Shown here one piece after another: positions 1-8,693 of a DNA stretch of 33,596 bases. The position numbers and the translations under genes were made by a program. Each line of letters begins with the position of its first letter. The stretch's first letter is position 1. Origin of the DNA: Treponema sp. (GTDB lineage: Bacteria; Spirochaetota; Spirochaetia; Treponematales; Breznakiellaceae); assembly GCA_031265845.1 (NCBI GenBank), contig JAISCC010000119.1, positions 1 through 33,596 on the forward strand, read 5' to 3'. The notes below the pieces were generated by a model that saw only the letters and a list, made by a program, of their open reading frames with translations, searched no databases and was not told the origin of the DNA.

Positions 1-95
1 GTTTTAACCGCCCGTTACCAAGACGGACTTATTTCATTAACATAACCGGCGCGTCACGGGCGGCTTTGGAACAATCATTCCGTTAACCACCGCTT

Positions 96-527
96 TCAGT
101 ATTTTTTACCCCCCCCCCCCCCCGGAGACGAAGGTCTTGCAAAGCAATCTTTTTCAGTTCCTTTTTCATATGAAAAAACATAGTTATATATGGTCTTGCC
201 CGACATGGCATAGCAGGGATATTCTTTTTCAAGCCATTTGTCCGCTTCCTCGGGAGACCATCGCTTTTCCAACTGGGGTTTGACCGTATTCCACGCTTCA
301 TCGCTCATCATAAGGCGCGGGCGCGGGATCCTTCGGGACTCAAGGCGTCTGGCCTCGGCAAGCGCCGGATTGTACATCCCCTTGTCCACGCCCTTTTCCT
401 GTTCGTGGGTGTCGCTGGACGGCTCGCGGTTCAACGCAGCCGCTATAGCCGAAGGCTACAGCCATTCACCGTACAGCAGCCTAAAAATATCCATCCGTTC
501 TATCATCGTCATTCTTTGACAACCCAT
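96..527 (-). pseudogene. IS30-family transposase, N-terminal part, broken
   Basis: This is the N-terminal part of an IS30-type transposase. Reading from an ATG at 527, preceded by a strong AGGAGG ribosome site, the frame gives a helix-turn-helix region (ERMDIFRLLYGEWL), then a TAG stop at 456-458. It continues in the same frame with PSAIAAALNREPSS and then the RWSPEEADKWLEKEYP and GKTIYNYVFSYEKG segments that IS30 transposases carry before their DDE domain. The catalytic domain is missing: the frame runs into a 15-bp G tract (as read on this strand) and stops. The gene is therefore dead by both a nonsense codon and truncation. Family assignment rests on the HTH and the RWSPEQI-like motif from memory and is fairly secure. 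Confidence 0.8.
109..123. repeat. 15-bp poly-C (poly-G on minus strand) homopolymer
   Basis: Fifteen consecutive C residues on the plus strand. Read on the minus strand they encode the glycine run at the broken end of the IS30 transposase. Long poly-G tracts are slippage-prone and are used for phase variation in treponemes; here the tract sits in a dead gene. Confidence 0.95.
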
Positions 528-536
528 CCTTCCTCC

Positions 537-560
537 TAGCGCATTATACTTTTTGCGCTA
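537..560 (-). promoter_or_regulatory. Inverted repeat over the -10 of the IS30 transposase
   Basis: A 7-bp inverted repeat (TAGCGCA at 537-543, TGCGCTA at 554-560) encloses a TATAAT hexamer read on the minus strand (543-548). It lies just upstream of the ribosome site and ATG of the transposase. It could be the transposase operator or the terminal repeat region of the element; I cannot tell which. Confidence 0.4.
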
Positions 561-745
561 GAAATTGCCGAGGGCCTGGCATTTACAGAAAATAAGGCAG
601 ACAATAGATTTTGGGGGAATAACGGGTACGGGATAAGGAAATATTTAAATTATAGAGACAAAAGACTAAAGGAATAAAAATTAGATTTGTTGGTAACCCT
701 CAAAAGTGATATAGTCAAGGCAAGCGAAAGGGGAAACAGTGTCAG
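556..745 (+). other. Gap without an intact gene; possible C-terminal coding remnant
   Basis: No start-to-stop gene is visible. One plus-strand frame is open from about 556 to a TAA at 675 and reads as a plausible protein tail (for example NRFWGNNGYGIRKYLNYRDK), but I do not recognise it. The rest up to 745 holds nothing I can support. Confidence 0.3.
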
Positions 746-868
746 GATGCCAAAACGATATTATTTAAGCGGCTGTATGGGGTGAAACCGGATACATTTG
801 AAAAGATGAAGTCAATCCTCCAGAAAGAATTCGACATTCCACACCGGCAGGGAGTCAAGCCGCTTTAG
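746..868 (+). pseudogene. Transposase N-terminal remnant (IS5/IS1182-like)
   Basis: A short open stretch encodes KRLYGVKPDTFEKMKSILQK and then a tail ending at TAG 866-868. The pattern 'rryGv...tFekM...l' is typical of the first helices of several DDE transposases (IS5 and similar groups). There is no start codon, catalytic domain or terminal repeat, so this is a fragment of about 40 residues. The exact IS family is uncertain. Confidence 0.5.
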
Positions 869-892
869 ACATTATCCCTAAATAGTGAAAGA

Positions 893-1023
893 GAACCTCT
901 TTTGGGAAGTTGAATGACAGGCGCAGTGGCAAGGGAATTTGTGGAATAGAAATTGACGGCAATTATTTTAATATTGCAAAAAACAGAGTCGATAAAATAG
1001 CGATAGAATTATCATTGATATAA
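893..1023 (+). pseudogene. DNA methyltransferase (N4/N6 type) C-terminal remnant
   Basis: Two adjoining frames together reproduce the C-terminal signature of N4/N6 amino-methyltransferases. First comes EPLLGS, a stop where GT would be expected, then TGAVARE. After a frameshift the reading is GIEIDGNYFNIAKNRVDKI up to a TAA at 1021-1023. In the family this corresponds to motif I (DPFxGSGTT) followed by the 'GiEid..y..iakkRi' tail. The rest of the enzyme is absent. It is the second trace of a modification gene in the window, besides the locus at the right edge. Confidence 0.65.
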
Positions 1024-1039
1024 AAATAGGCGCGCGCCT
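1021..1039 (-). terminator. Possible terminator of the lepB-ftsI-DUF115 operon
   Basis: A 12-bp perfect palindrome (AGGCGCGCGCCT, 1028-1039) lies just past the stop of the DUF115 gene and is followed on the minus strand by TATTTTTA. The stem is short, so the call is tentative. Confidence 0.4.
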
Positions 1040-1045
1040 CTTGTC

Positions 1046-2638
1046 CTAATCCTGAACATGTCCGCCAATAGCGGACATCGCCGCCGTCCACCGCTCCATT
1101 CTTTCCCTGCCCTCATCGGCGAAGTCTCGCTCTATCTTGTCAAACGCGCTGTGGAGAAGCGAATGTATTTCGGGCCTGCGCGGCGGGAGGGATAGAATGT
1201 CATCGGCGCGAGCGGTTTGCAGACCATTAATGGCAAGCCCTTCTTCTGAAAGCGAATAAACCGCGAGCTTATTCTGTGAACGCGCCGAATTTATAGAAAA
1301 AAGCCTATTCTCAAACCACGCGGCGTAGAGGGAAAGCCTTTTGTCTGTCAGCGTTTTGCCGCCGTTCGCCGCGCGCGCGTAAAAGGGATCCCCATCGCGC
1401 AGCGTTCTAAATGAGCGGGTTTCGGCGGGGCATAAACGCGCCGCTTGAGCGTTCGCCTGCTTTTCAAAGAAAGCATCTTTGAAATGAGTTTTATAATGCG
1501 GAAACGAAAGATCCAACCCGGCTATAAAAATAACGGATGGTTCAAGCTCAAGGCAGAAGTCGAAAGCCGTTGTGGCGACGGAGCCGCCGGAACCAAGGCG
1601 CCCCTTGGGATCGACTCTTTCTTCAATCTGTTTGCCAAGCGGAAGCGGCGTTGCAAACAAAAACGTTCTTTTGCCGTGGCGCAAGGTGAGCGGGTATATG
1701 GCGCTTTCGGTTACAAGGCAGGCGTTTGACGCGCCCAAGCGGTCAAGGTGCCGCGAGTTCCAATATTGGGCATCTCCGCTTACGATCCAATCAGGGTCAA
1801 CGCCCGATCTGATCAGATAATGCAGGCTCGTGTCAACGCCGACGACCGCGCACCGTTCGGCAAATGCGGGCAACAGGCGGGTTGCGCCATCCAGAGAAGG
1901 GCCGGCCGCGACGAGCAGAAGGGGAATGTCCCGTTTCAACAGCCCTTTTAATCTGGAAACGCCGGGATACGCGCAAACACAATTTGACATTGCGCAGTTT
2001 TTCAAAAAATTCCGCGTCCAGCGATCCCCAAAGCGTTTGACGGTCGCTTCGTTTACCGCATCCTTTGTTTGCCATGTATGTATGCGCCGCTCAATACCTG
2101 CGTACCACGCTTCGTCAAGCTGAACAAGGGCGCGGTTTTTAAGGATGCGCACATCCTTTTTTTCATTAAAAAAAGAAAGCGCTCCAAAGATCGAGTCTTC
2201 CGTACATCCAAGCGCAAATGCGATGATGTTTTTCGATAAAAAACCGGTGAAATCCCTGGTTTCAAAGGCTTTTTTGAGTATTTCGGGATGTTTTTCAACA
2301 ATAATGAGAGGGCGGCTGTTTCCGCGTTGTTCTGCGGCGGCGACAACCGCGTACCCAAGTCCAAAGCCAAACGCGACAATGACGCCGCGCCGCGCGCCGC
2401 CTCCGGCAACGGCGTCCGCAAGACGCGCCGCTTCCCGCAACGGCTCTCGCTTCGAATGAATATACATCCCGTTTACAACGAGCGTAGGCTCCCCATCCGC
2501 AGCTGCTTCAAGCCGCAACGCCACTGGCGGCGTCGCCGAGGTTTCCACGCCGACAAGCTGTTCTACGAGACCCGGAAAGAATTTCGTGAGGACAGCCGCG
2601 TTTTTTGCCCATATATCGTTTTTTTCCATTTCTTTCAC
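1046..2638 (-). CDS. DUF115/MAF motility-accessory family protein
   Basis: A 530-residue protein of the MAF/DUF115 family (PF01973-like), named for motility accessory factors that glycosylate flagellins in Campylobacter and Helicobacter. Visible hallmarks are a first Rossmann-like segment with VAFGFGLGYAVVA near residue 88 and IVEKHPEIL near 113. The core DUF115 segment follows at about 238-300, with LLLVAAGPSLDGA and then VVGVDTSLHYLIRSGVDPDWIVSGDA. It is cytoplasmic, with no signal peptide. It is the last gene of a minus-strand operon, 11 bp after the penicillin-binding protein gene, so it is probably co-expressed with it. Whether it modifies flagellins here is inference from the family; many spirochaetal copies have no assigned substrate. 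Confidence 0.8.
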   Translation of the reverse strand: MKEMEKNDIWAKNAAVLTKFFPGLVEQLVGVETSATPPVALRLEAAADGEPTLVVNGMYIHSKREPLREAARLADAVAGGGARRGVIVAFGFGLGYAVVAAAEQRGNSRPLIIVEKHPEILKKAFETRDFTGFLSKNIIAFALGCTEDSIFGALSFFNEKKDVRILKNRALVQLDEAWYAGIERRIHTWQTKDAVNEATVKRFGDRWTRNFLKNCAMSNCVCAYPGVSRLKGLLKRDIPLLLVAAGPSLDGATRLLPAFAERCAVVGVDTSLHYLIRSGVDPDWIVSGDAQYWNSRHLDRLGASNACLVTESAIYPLTLRHGKRTFLFATPLPLGKQIEERVDPKGRLGSGGSVATTAFDFCLELEPSVIFIAGLDLSFPHYKTHFKDAFFEKQANAQAARLCPAETRSFRTLRDGDPFYARAANGGKTLTDKRLSLYAAWFENRLFSINSARSQNKLAVYSLSEEGLAINGLQTARADDILSLPPRRPEIHSLLHSAFDKIERDFADEGRERMERWTAAMSAIGGHVQD

Positions 2639-2649
2639 GTTTGCGCTTC

Positions 2650-4674
2650 CTACTCCAAATACAACGTAATGACATCCCCATGCACAAGCTGTGACCCGGG
2701 AGAAGGAGTTTGTGTTTTTACGTGTCCATTGCCTTCCAAATGAATGATATAGCCGGAGTCCATCTCAAATAAGGGGATGAGGCTCAATTTTGAATAGCCC
2801 CTCAAATCGGGCATAACGTCAGCAAGGGGTGGAAGGGGAGGCTCTCCCTCAAAGTACACGGTGCTGGATTGCAGTTCAACCGGATTCTTTCCCCGGTGCA
2901 GTTTCAAATAATCGGCGAGGGATTCCGCCGCTTTTCTTATGGGGATGGTTGCGATGCGTCCGCCGAGGTAGGACTCGCCCTGGGGCTTCACGATCACCAC
3001 GTAGAGGATGAGTTTGGGGGCATCGGCCGGAAATATCGCTATGCAGCTTGAGATAAAATCTGTTTCCGAGTACGCGCCGTCTTCCGCGACCTGGGCGGTT
3101 CCGGTCTTGATCGCCATGGGAATATCGCCGATGGCGGCCCTCCAGCCGGTTCCGTCAATCGCCGCTGTGGCGCGCATATACTGCAAGAGGCTCGCGGCGG
3201 TCTGCTCGCTCATCACCCGCTTGGGCGCGACCGATTTGGCGGGGTAGGGCGTTTCGGTTCCATCCGGCGCGGTGAGCTTCAGCGCCAGCTTGGGCTGAAC
3301 CAGCATCCCCTGATTGGCGATGGCGCTTGCCGCCTGGAGCATTTGCAACATAGACACCGATATGCCCTGCCCTATGGAAAGCGTGGGTTTGAAGCGTCTG
3401 TCGCTGCCCTCCCTGAAAATTCCCGCAGATTCACTTGGACTGCCGGAGCCGACTCGTTGCCCAAAGCCGAAGCTATAGATTTTTTCGTAAAAAACACCGC
3501 TTTCTATGCGTTCGGACGCTAAACTTACGCCCACATTGCACGAAAGGGCGATGATTCGTTCGGCGTTTACGGTACCGTGAACCGTAAGATCCGTGATGGC
3601 CGGATTTACACGGTTGTAATGCCCGGTACAGACAAAAGTGGAATTTCCGGTGATCGCGCCGGTGTCCAGGAGCGCCGCGACCGAAAATATTTTGAACACC
3701 GAACCGGGTTCGTAGGTGTAGAGGGCCGGCTGGTACCGCCATGTTACGCCCGGATAGGCGCTGTAGTTGTTCGGATCAAAACCGGGCAGCGAAGCGGATC
3801 CGAGGATTTCTCCAGTGTGCGGATCCATCGCGGTAAGCATGACGGACTGGGCTTTGTTTTCGACAAGCGCCTCCTCCGCTATCTGCTCCAGAAAATGCTG
3901 GATATTCACGTCAATGGAAAGCGTCAACTGCTTGCCGCTCTCCGCAACCGTTGGTTTAAGCTCGGATTCAAACGCCCATTCAATGCCTTCCTTCCCGTCA
4001 TTGTCCCTGCCGACCATGCCGATGATTTGTCCCGCCAGTTTTTTTTCGGGATACACCCTGCCGGACACTATGTCGATCCTCACATGCTCAAGATTTCTCC
4101 TGTTTGCAAACGCGGCTCTTTCGGCGTCCTCCACAGCTTTTCTTCCTGCGTTGGCGTCGCCGTACATAGTGGTGATGCGCTCATACTCGCTCTCGTCCAG
4201 CAACCCCGCCTTCGCCGCCTTGATTTTATTCATAACGGTCTCGTCAAGGTTCCTTTTCAGCGTCACATGATCCGTGGGCGTTGACGTTATAATGGTTACA
4301 ATCTCATTGGACGACATGGAAAGAAGCGGAGAGAGTTTTTCGCTGATGTCGCGGCATATCGCCATGTTAAGCTCATCCGCATTGGTGTTCGGATTTTTGT
4401 CGCTGATTGCGGATTTTTGGAGGCTCACGATCCCTAACTTGGCTTCAACAGCCAAAAGACGCCCGTTCCGGTCGACGATGGCTCCCCGTTCCGTCATCGC
4501 CGCGCGAGTATCGCTGGATGGCGCTTCACCTTTGCGGTTGGGATTGAGCATGATTATGCCGTACTGTATCACAATTCGCAACGCCAGAAGCGCAAAGAGA
4601 ATGATGTACGCCCAAAACCGGTGGAGATACATGACTTTTCGGGTATTATAATAATCGCCGTTCATTTTATCCAT
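2650..4674 (-). CDS. ftsI: Class B penicillin-binding protein with PASTA domain (FtsI/PBP2-like)
   Basis: Transpeptidase of septal peptidoglycan synthesis, anchored by one N-terminal membrane segment (about residues 18-42). The N-terminal dimerisation domain begins with TERGAIVDRNGRLLA. The transpeptidase domain carries all three catalytic motifs: SVFK (Ser325, Lys328), SCN (378-380) and KTG (523-525). The last 60 residues (PDLRGYSKL... to the end) look like a single PASTA domain. The length of 674 fits the family. The start at 4674 overlaps the end of lepB by 13 bp; a second ATG at 4665 gives an ATGA overlap with the lepB stop and is equally possible. Translational coupling to lepB is likely. 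FtsI rather than an elongation PBP is inferred from the PASTA tail. Confidence 0.85.
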   Translation of the reverse strand: MDKMNGDYYNTRKVMYLHRFWAYIILFALLALRIVIQYGIIMLNPNRKGEAPSSDTRAAMTERGAIVDRNGRLLAVEAKLGIVSLQKSAISDKNPNTNADELNMAICRDISEKLSPLLSMSSNEIVTIITSTPTDHVTLKRNLDETVMNKIKAAKAGLLDESEYERITTMYGDANAGRKAVEDAERAAFANRRNLEHVRIDIVSGRVYPEKKLAGQIIGMVGRDNDGKEGIEWAFESELKPTVAESGKQLTLSIDVNIQHFLEQIAEEALVENKAQSVMLTAMDPHTGEILGSASLPGFDPNNYSAYPGVTWRYQPALYTYEPGSVFKIFSVAALLDTGAITGNSTFVCTGHYNRVNPAITDLTVHGTVNAERIIALSCNVGVSLASERIESGVFYEKIYSFGFGQRVGSGSPSESAGIFREGSDRRFKPTLSIGQGISVSMLQMLQAASAIANQGMLVQPKLALKLTAPDGTETPYPAKSVAPKRVMSEQTAASLLQYMRATAAIDGTGWRAAIGDIPMAIKTGTAQVAEDGAYSETDFISSCIAIFPADAPKLILYVVIVKPQGESYLGGRIATIPIRKAAESLADYLKLHRGKNPVELQSSTVYFEGEPPLPPLADVMPDLRGYSKLSLIPLFEMDSGYIIHLEGNGHVKTQTPSPGSQLVHGDVITLYLE

Positions 4675-5069
4675 AACGCTTTTCCTATAATATGGTCTAT
4701 TGGCACCGGTCCGTACGACGCCGAGTCAAGAGAGACGGCCGGATTGTCGCCTCTCGCAATGAATTCACGCTGCCGTGTGATTCCCACGCAACGTTTTACA
4801 GCCGTTACGCCTGAAGGCGTCCAAAAAATAACCACATCGCCTATCGCCGGTTCAGCCCACCGCACCAAATATTTTTCCGACCACGGCAGCCGGAAGCCGT
4901 AAGAAAGTTTTCCTATCACAAGTATGGCTCCAGGCTGTATCGCCGGCTCCATTGAGCTTCCCTGGGCGATCACAACGTCAAGGAGGCAGGCTTTCACAAA
5001 AAGCGCCGTAACCAGCGCTCCCAAAACCGCCTGTGAGGTTCTTAGAGGCTCAGTTCTTTCCATGAACAT
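4662..5069 (-). CDS. lepB: Signal peptidase I
   Basis: Membrane-bound signal peptidase that removes signal peptides from exported proteins. With the start placed at ATG 5069 (MFMERTEPL) the protein has about 135 residues, with one membrane segment (AVLGALVTALFVKACLLDVV). The catalytic Ser39 is in GSSMEP and the Lys92 base in VKRCVG. The family C-terminal box appears as RGDNPAVSLDSASYG. It is short but contains all essential boxes. A longer reading starts at 5138 but would run across the start of the divergent peptidase gene at 5115, so I prefer the inner start; neither start has a good ribosome site. First gene of the operon with the penicillin-binding protein. Confidence 0.85.
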   Translation of the reverse strand: MFMERTEPLRTSQAVLGALVTALFVKACLLDVVIAQGSSMEPAIQPGAILVIGKLSYGFRLPWSEKYLVRWAEPAIGDVVIFWTPSGVTAVKRCVGITRQREFIARGDNPAVSLDSASYGPVPIDHIIGKALWIK

Positions 5070-5079
5070 TATGATAATG

Positions 5080-5089
5080 TTTTTTTTTT
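5080..5089. repeat. 10-bp T tract between divergent genes
   Basis: A run of ten T residues sits in the roughly 45-bp space between the divergent lepB and M23-peptidase starts, where both promoters or leaders must lie. No convincing promoter hexamers could be assigned on either strand. Length variation here could alter spacing of regulatory elements. Confidence 0.5.
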
Positions 5090-5114
5090 GTTTTGTCGAT
5101 AATGAATAAATAGT

Positions 5115-6425
5115 ATGAGTGATGACATTCTCTCGCAACAGTACATTGACGGACGCCGCTATTCCTCTCCTATGCTCGAAAAAATGGGCGGACGTCTGCT
5201 TGTGTACGATCCGAGAAAAAATTACTCAACGCAACCACCTTCGCTTCCCGCCGTTTCCAAGCCCAAACAGAATTATGAGGGCGATGGGAAATTCATGGCG
5301 ACTCACACTTACACCACTCCTCAACCTGTAGAGCAACGGCAAAGAACAACGAGAACCGCCGCCGCGCCCCAACCTGTAGAACAGCGGCAAAGAACAGCGA
5401 GAACCGCGCCGCGCCCCGAAATTTCACTCCAGCGCCGGAGCGAGCCGCGTCAGCGCGCGCCAGAAAAAAGAGAAAAAATCGCGCTGGATTCGGCCGTTTT
5501 TGTCTACATTTTCATCATCGTGGCTGTGTTGATCGCCGCGTTTCTGGCGCTGAATTGGCGGATGCAGCCCAACGCAGCGCTGAGAATTGGTCCGGGACCC
5601 GATTCCAGCATCGAAACCTACCTCGCGGAATACGCGGGATTGGGACCGGAAGAAGAGTTCGTTGATCCCGACTTTCCCCTTGAAATCACCCAGATTTTCT
5701 CCGCCAAACCGTATACGGTCGCACGGGGCGACACGGTGTCGGGCATTGCAAACCGGTTCAACCTTTCAATGGACGCTGTTATCGCGCTGAACGGCATTTC
5801 CAACGCAAGGATGTTGCAGGAGGGAAAAGTTCTGAAAATTCCCAACATGGACGGCATACCGTACACCGTGCGGGCGGGAGACACGTATCAAAAAATCGCG
5901 GATAATTTCAATGCGCCGCTTAACGTCATTCTTGACGCAAACGATATTCAGAATGACATCATGAATCCCGGCGACACGCTTTTTATTCCGGGCGCGCACA
6001 TGAGAAGCGACACGCTGAAGCTGGCGCTCGGCGATTACTTCATGTGGCCCCTTAAAGAGCGTTCCATCACCTCGCCCTATGGCTGGAGGAGGGATCCGTT
6101 TACTGGCATCGGAGGACGGGTGCATGAAGGGATAGATTTTTCCGCTAAAACCGGAACAACGATCAGAGCGGCCATGGATGGCAAGATTACAAAACTCGGC
6201 TACAACGCGGTGTATGGCAAATACATCATCATATCCCACGGAAACGGGTTTGAAACCCTGTACGGCCATTTGAACGTTTATTCGGTCAAAGAAGGCGCGT
6301 TTGTGTATCAAGGAACCAAAATCGCCGAGTCTGGCGGAACAGGTCATGTTACGGGTCCCCATCTTCATTTTGGCGTATACAAAAATGGAAAATCCGTCAA
6401 CCCTCTTGATTATTTGGCAAAATGA
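5115..6425 (+). CDS. LysM/M23 peptidase, membrane-anchored
   Basis: Envelope protein of 436 residues predicted to bind and cut peptidoglycan. Order: a disordered Pro/Gln/Arg-rich cytoplasmic part (1-125) with a near-perfect duplication of PQPVEQRQRT, one membrane helix (about 127-148), LysM 1 (198-243), LysM 2 (248-293) and an M23 (lysostaphin-like) domain (315-434). The zinc-ligand motifs are intact: HEGID (His337, Asp341) and HLHF (His416, His418), so it is probably an active endopeptidase rather than a NlpD/EnvC-type activator. The start ATG at 5115 has only a weak ribosome site. It is divergent from lepB and is followed after 6 bp by the TPR gene, so they probably form one transcript. Confidence 0.88.
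   Translation: MSDDILSQQYIDGRRYSSPMLEKMGGRLLVYDPRKNYSTQPPSLPAVSKPKQNYEGDGKFMATHTYTTPQPVEQRQRTTRTAAAPQPVEQRQRTARTAPRPEISLQRRSEPRQRAPEKREKIALDSAVFVYIFIIVAVLIAAFLALNWRMQPNAALRIGPGPDSSIETYLAEYAGLGPEEEFVDPDFPLEITQIFSAKPYTVARGDTVSGIANRFNLSMDAVIALNGISNARMLQEGKVLKIPNMDGIPYTVRAGDTYQKIADNFNAPLNVILDANDIQNDIMNPGDTLFIPGAHMRSDTLKLALGDYFMWPLKERSITSPYGWRRDPFTGIGGRVHEGIDFSAKTGTTIRAAMDGKITKLGYNAVYGKYIIISHGNGFETLYGHLNVYSVKEGAFVYQGTKIAESGGTGHVTGPHLHFGVYKNGKSVNPLDYLAK
5322..5417 (+). repeat. Two tandem imperfect 48-bp repeats in the M23 peptidase gene
   Basis: Units beginning CAACCTGTAGA at 5322 and 5370 encode the repeated PQPVEQRQRT(T/A)RTA. The period of 48 bp keeps the frame, so copy-number change would lengthen or shorten the cytoplasmic linker without breaking the gene. 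Confidence 0.8.
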
Positions 6426-6431
6426 GTTATA

Positions 6432-7325
6432 TTGAATCCTGTGAAACGCTTTTTCTTTATTATGGCGATATGTTTGACAGACGCTTTGCTCTTTGCCCAG
6501 AACAATAATTTCAAGCAAGGCGAATTATTGTTCCTGCAAAACAAGCCGGAAGAAGCTCTCGCCTACTTGGAGGCGGCAGTCGCCGCTCCCGACGCCTCAT
6601 TGCAGGCGCACCTCTACCTCGGCATGGCGTATCAGCAGCTTAACCGCCCTGACGACGCGGTCGCCGTTTACACCAAAATCTTGCCCGATGCCGGAGACAG
6701 CGCGGCGCTTGTCGCGTACAGTTTGGGAAACGTGTACTATGGCAAGAGGGATTTTGCCTCTGCTGAAACCTGTTATACGCAGGCGATAGGCGAGGACGGC
6801 TCCTTTGCGCCGGCGTATTTGAACCGCGCAAACGCAAGGCTCCAGACCGGCGAGGTCGATCTGGCGGTCGCGGATTATACGTACTACCTTGTTCTGGATT
6901 TCGACTCCTCTCAGCGAAGCCAAATTGAAGCGGCGTTGGCGGCCATTCAAAAAGCCGGGGATGAAGCGGCGGCTGAAGAGCGGCGCAAAGCCGAAGAGGA
7001 AGCCGCCGTTCTTGCCAAAACGCAAGAATGGGAAAGGCAGGCGGAGGAACGCATGCCCGGAATACTTGCCACGTTGCAAAGTATGGAAGACATCGTTGCG
7101 GCAATGCAGGCGGAGGACGAAGCGGCGGCGCAGGAAGCGGCGGATGCGGAAGCCCTGACCGGCGATGCCGTTGCGGAAGACAGCGCGGACGCCGCTGTAG
7201 ACGATGCGCTCGCATCCGAACCGGCGGATGCGGGAGCGGACGCCCCGCCTGTGGAGCCGCCGCAGACGAATGAAGTTGAACCGGATATATCCGAAAATAG
7301 TGAAACCCCACTTGAGGAGGAATAA
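6432..7325 (+). CDS. TPR-repeat exported protein with acidic Ala/Glu tail
   Basis: A 297-residue protein with a hydrophobic N-terminal signal (KRFFFIMAICLTDALLFA, cleavage probably near residue 22). About four tetratricopeptide repeats follow (roughly 25-165, e.g. PEEALAYLEAAVA, AHLYLGMAYQQLNRPDDAV, SAETCYTQAI). Then comes a charged coiled-coil region rich in Glu, Lys and Ala (170-225) and a very acidic low-complexity tail. Probably a periplasmic scaffold; no enzymatic motif is seen. The start is TTG at 6432; a GTG at 6441 is an alternative and neither has a good ribosome site. The tight spacing to the peptidase before and the permease after suggests an operon. Confidence 0.7.
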   Translation: MNPVKRFFFIMAICLTDALLFAQNNNFKQGELLFLQNKPEEALAYLEAAVAAPDASLQAHLYLGMAYQQLNRPDDAVAVYTKILPDAGDSAALVAYSLGNVYYGKRDFASAETCYTQAIGEDGSFAPAYLNRANARLQTGEVDLAVADYTYYLVLDFDSSQRSQIEAALAAIQKAGDEAAAEERRKAEEEAAVLAKTQEWERQAEERMPGILATLQSMEDIVAAMQAEDEAAAQEAADAEALTGDAVAEDSADAAVDDALASEPADAGADAPPVEPPQTNEVEPDISENSETPLEEE

Positions 7326-7330
7326 GCGAG

Positions 7331-8419
7331 TTGGAAACCACCCCCAAAAAGCATGTTCAAAATTACGTGTTCGGCGCAATACTCGTTCTGCTGTTTTTTC
7401 TCGTCGCCAGATTGTTCGCGCCTTTTTTCTCGGTCTTGCTCTGGTCGATACTGCTGTACATCGTACTGAGTCCCCTGTATAGACGGATTGCCAAAAAATT
7501 CGATAAGACTACCATGAAGAGAAAAGTCCTTCAAAACGTGTGGGCGGGCGTTTTTGCGCTCGGCGCTTTGATGCTCATTCTGATTCCCCTTTCGTTTATG
7601 GGTTTTCAGTTTTTCAAACAGATTATAGAACTAATCCGTTACATTCAGGATATATTCTATGCAAAACCCGGCATTGTCCATGATATTTTTGAATCAATCG
7701 CCGGCTTTATTTCAGATATAAGCGCGGATCAACTTCATATCAGCGCCGACGAAATTCAACGCAGAGTTCTGCAATTCCTGAGTTCCGGCTTGCAGGGCGC
7801 GATGCAGTTCAGCAGCAATCTGGCGAAGAACATCGGCTCATTCTTTTTCAGCATGGTGATGATGGTTTTCTGCCTCTACTTCTTTTACGTTGATGGACAT
7901 ACGCTTTCGACATTATTGAAGCATACCATCCCCATACGAAAAGAATACATGGAAACCTTATCCTCGAAATTTTCTGAGACTATCAGAAGCCTCGTCATGG
8001 GCTACATCGCAGTCGCCGGCATACAGAGCGTCGCCGCAGGCGTCATATTCACGATTTTCAAGATACAGGGCGCTCTGGTTTTCGCCACTCTGGTTTTTAT
8101 CTGTTCCTTTATTCCCCTCGTGGGGTGCAGTCTTGTCTGGTGGCCGCTCGGCATCCTTCTCTTGCTAAGCGGCGACATCGTACAGGGCGTTGCCTTTATC
8201 CTTTCGTCCATGGTGTTTATTTCGACCATAGACAACTTTCTTCGCCCCATCTTTTTACAGGATAGAATAAAACTGCACCCGCTCGTCATCTTTTTCGCCA
8301 TCATGGGGGGAGTCAGCTCATTCGGGTTAAATGGACTCATTCTGGGCCCCATGATCGTGATTCTGTTTCTCACGGTGCTGGACATGTTCCTGACCGAACA
8401 TAAAATAGAAGAAGGTTGA
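7331..8419 (+). CDS. AI-2E family (PerM/UPF0118) permease
   Basis: A 362-residue inner-membrane protein of the AI-2E/PerM family, whose members export small molecules or ions (AI-2 and sodium/proton exchange have been reported for different members). Two N-terminal membrane segments come first (around 16-55), then a pair near 65-95. A long soluble loop follows (105-165), then the conserved C-terminal helices with the family pattern around IFKIQGALVFATLVFICSFI and the final GLILGPMIVILF. The start is TTG at 7331 with GAGGAGG placed about 10 bp upstream. The substrate cannot be told from sequence. Confidence 0.8.
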   Translation: METTPKKHVQNYVFGAILVLLFFLVARLFAPFFSVLLWSILLYIVLSPLYRRIAKKFDKTTMKRKVLQNVWAGVFALGALMLILIPLSFMGFQFFKQIIELIRYIQDIFYAKPGIVHDIFESIAGFISDISADQLHISADEIQRRVLQFLSSGLQGAMQFSSNLAKNIGSFFFSMVMMVFCLYFFYVDGHTLSTLLKHTIPIRKEYMETLSSKFSETIRSLVMGYIAVAGIQSVAAGVIFTIFKIQGALVFATLVFICSFIPLVGCSLVWWPLGILLLLSGDIVQGVAFILSSMVFISTIDNFLRPIFLQDRIKLHPLVIFFAIMGGVSSFGLNGLILGPMIVILFLTVLDMFLTEHKIEEG

Positions 8420-8421
8420 CA

Positions 8422-8691
8422 ATGAACGCAATTATTACGGTTGTCGGCGGCGACAAGGTTGGCATCATCGCCAAAGTTTCGGCGTTCCTTGCAGAGCGCG
8501 ACATCAATATTGAAGATATCAGTCAAACCGTATTGTCCGGCAATTTTGTTATGATGATGATGGTGCGTCTATCGGATGAACAGACAGGGCTTGAAAGCAT
8601 TAAAACTGATCTTGCCGCGCTGGGAAACGACATGGATGTGTCCATAAGCCTTATGCACGAGAAGGTGTTCTCCGCCATGCACAGGATTTAG
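8422..8691 (+). CDS. ACT-domain regulatory protein (UPF0237)
   Basis: A single ACT domain of 89 residues, starting [19 protein letters not shown] and continuing with [23 protein letters not shown] domains bind amino acids or similar ligands. I place the start at ATG 8422, after AGAAGG, rather than the TTG at 8416, because the latter adds only two residues and overlaps the previous stop. Stand-alone ACT proteins of this type are regularly encoded directly before a UPF0210 protein, as here, with a 2-bp gap. The pair probably works together, but its ligand and pathway are not established. Confidence 0.85.
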   Translation: MNAIITVVGGDKVGIIAKVSAFLAERDINIEDISQTVLSGNFVMMMMVRLSDEQTGLESIKTDLAALGNDMDVSISLMHEKVFSAMHRI

Positions 8692-8693
8692 CC

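Noticed and set aside
5766-6518. Minus-strand ORF of 250 codons opposite the M23 peptidase
   Set aside because: It lies antisense to a gene with intact LysM and zinc motifs, and has no domain of its own.
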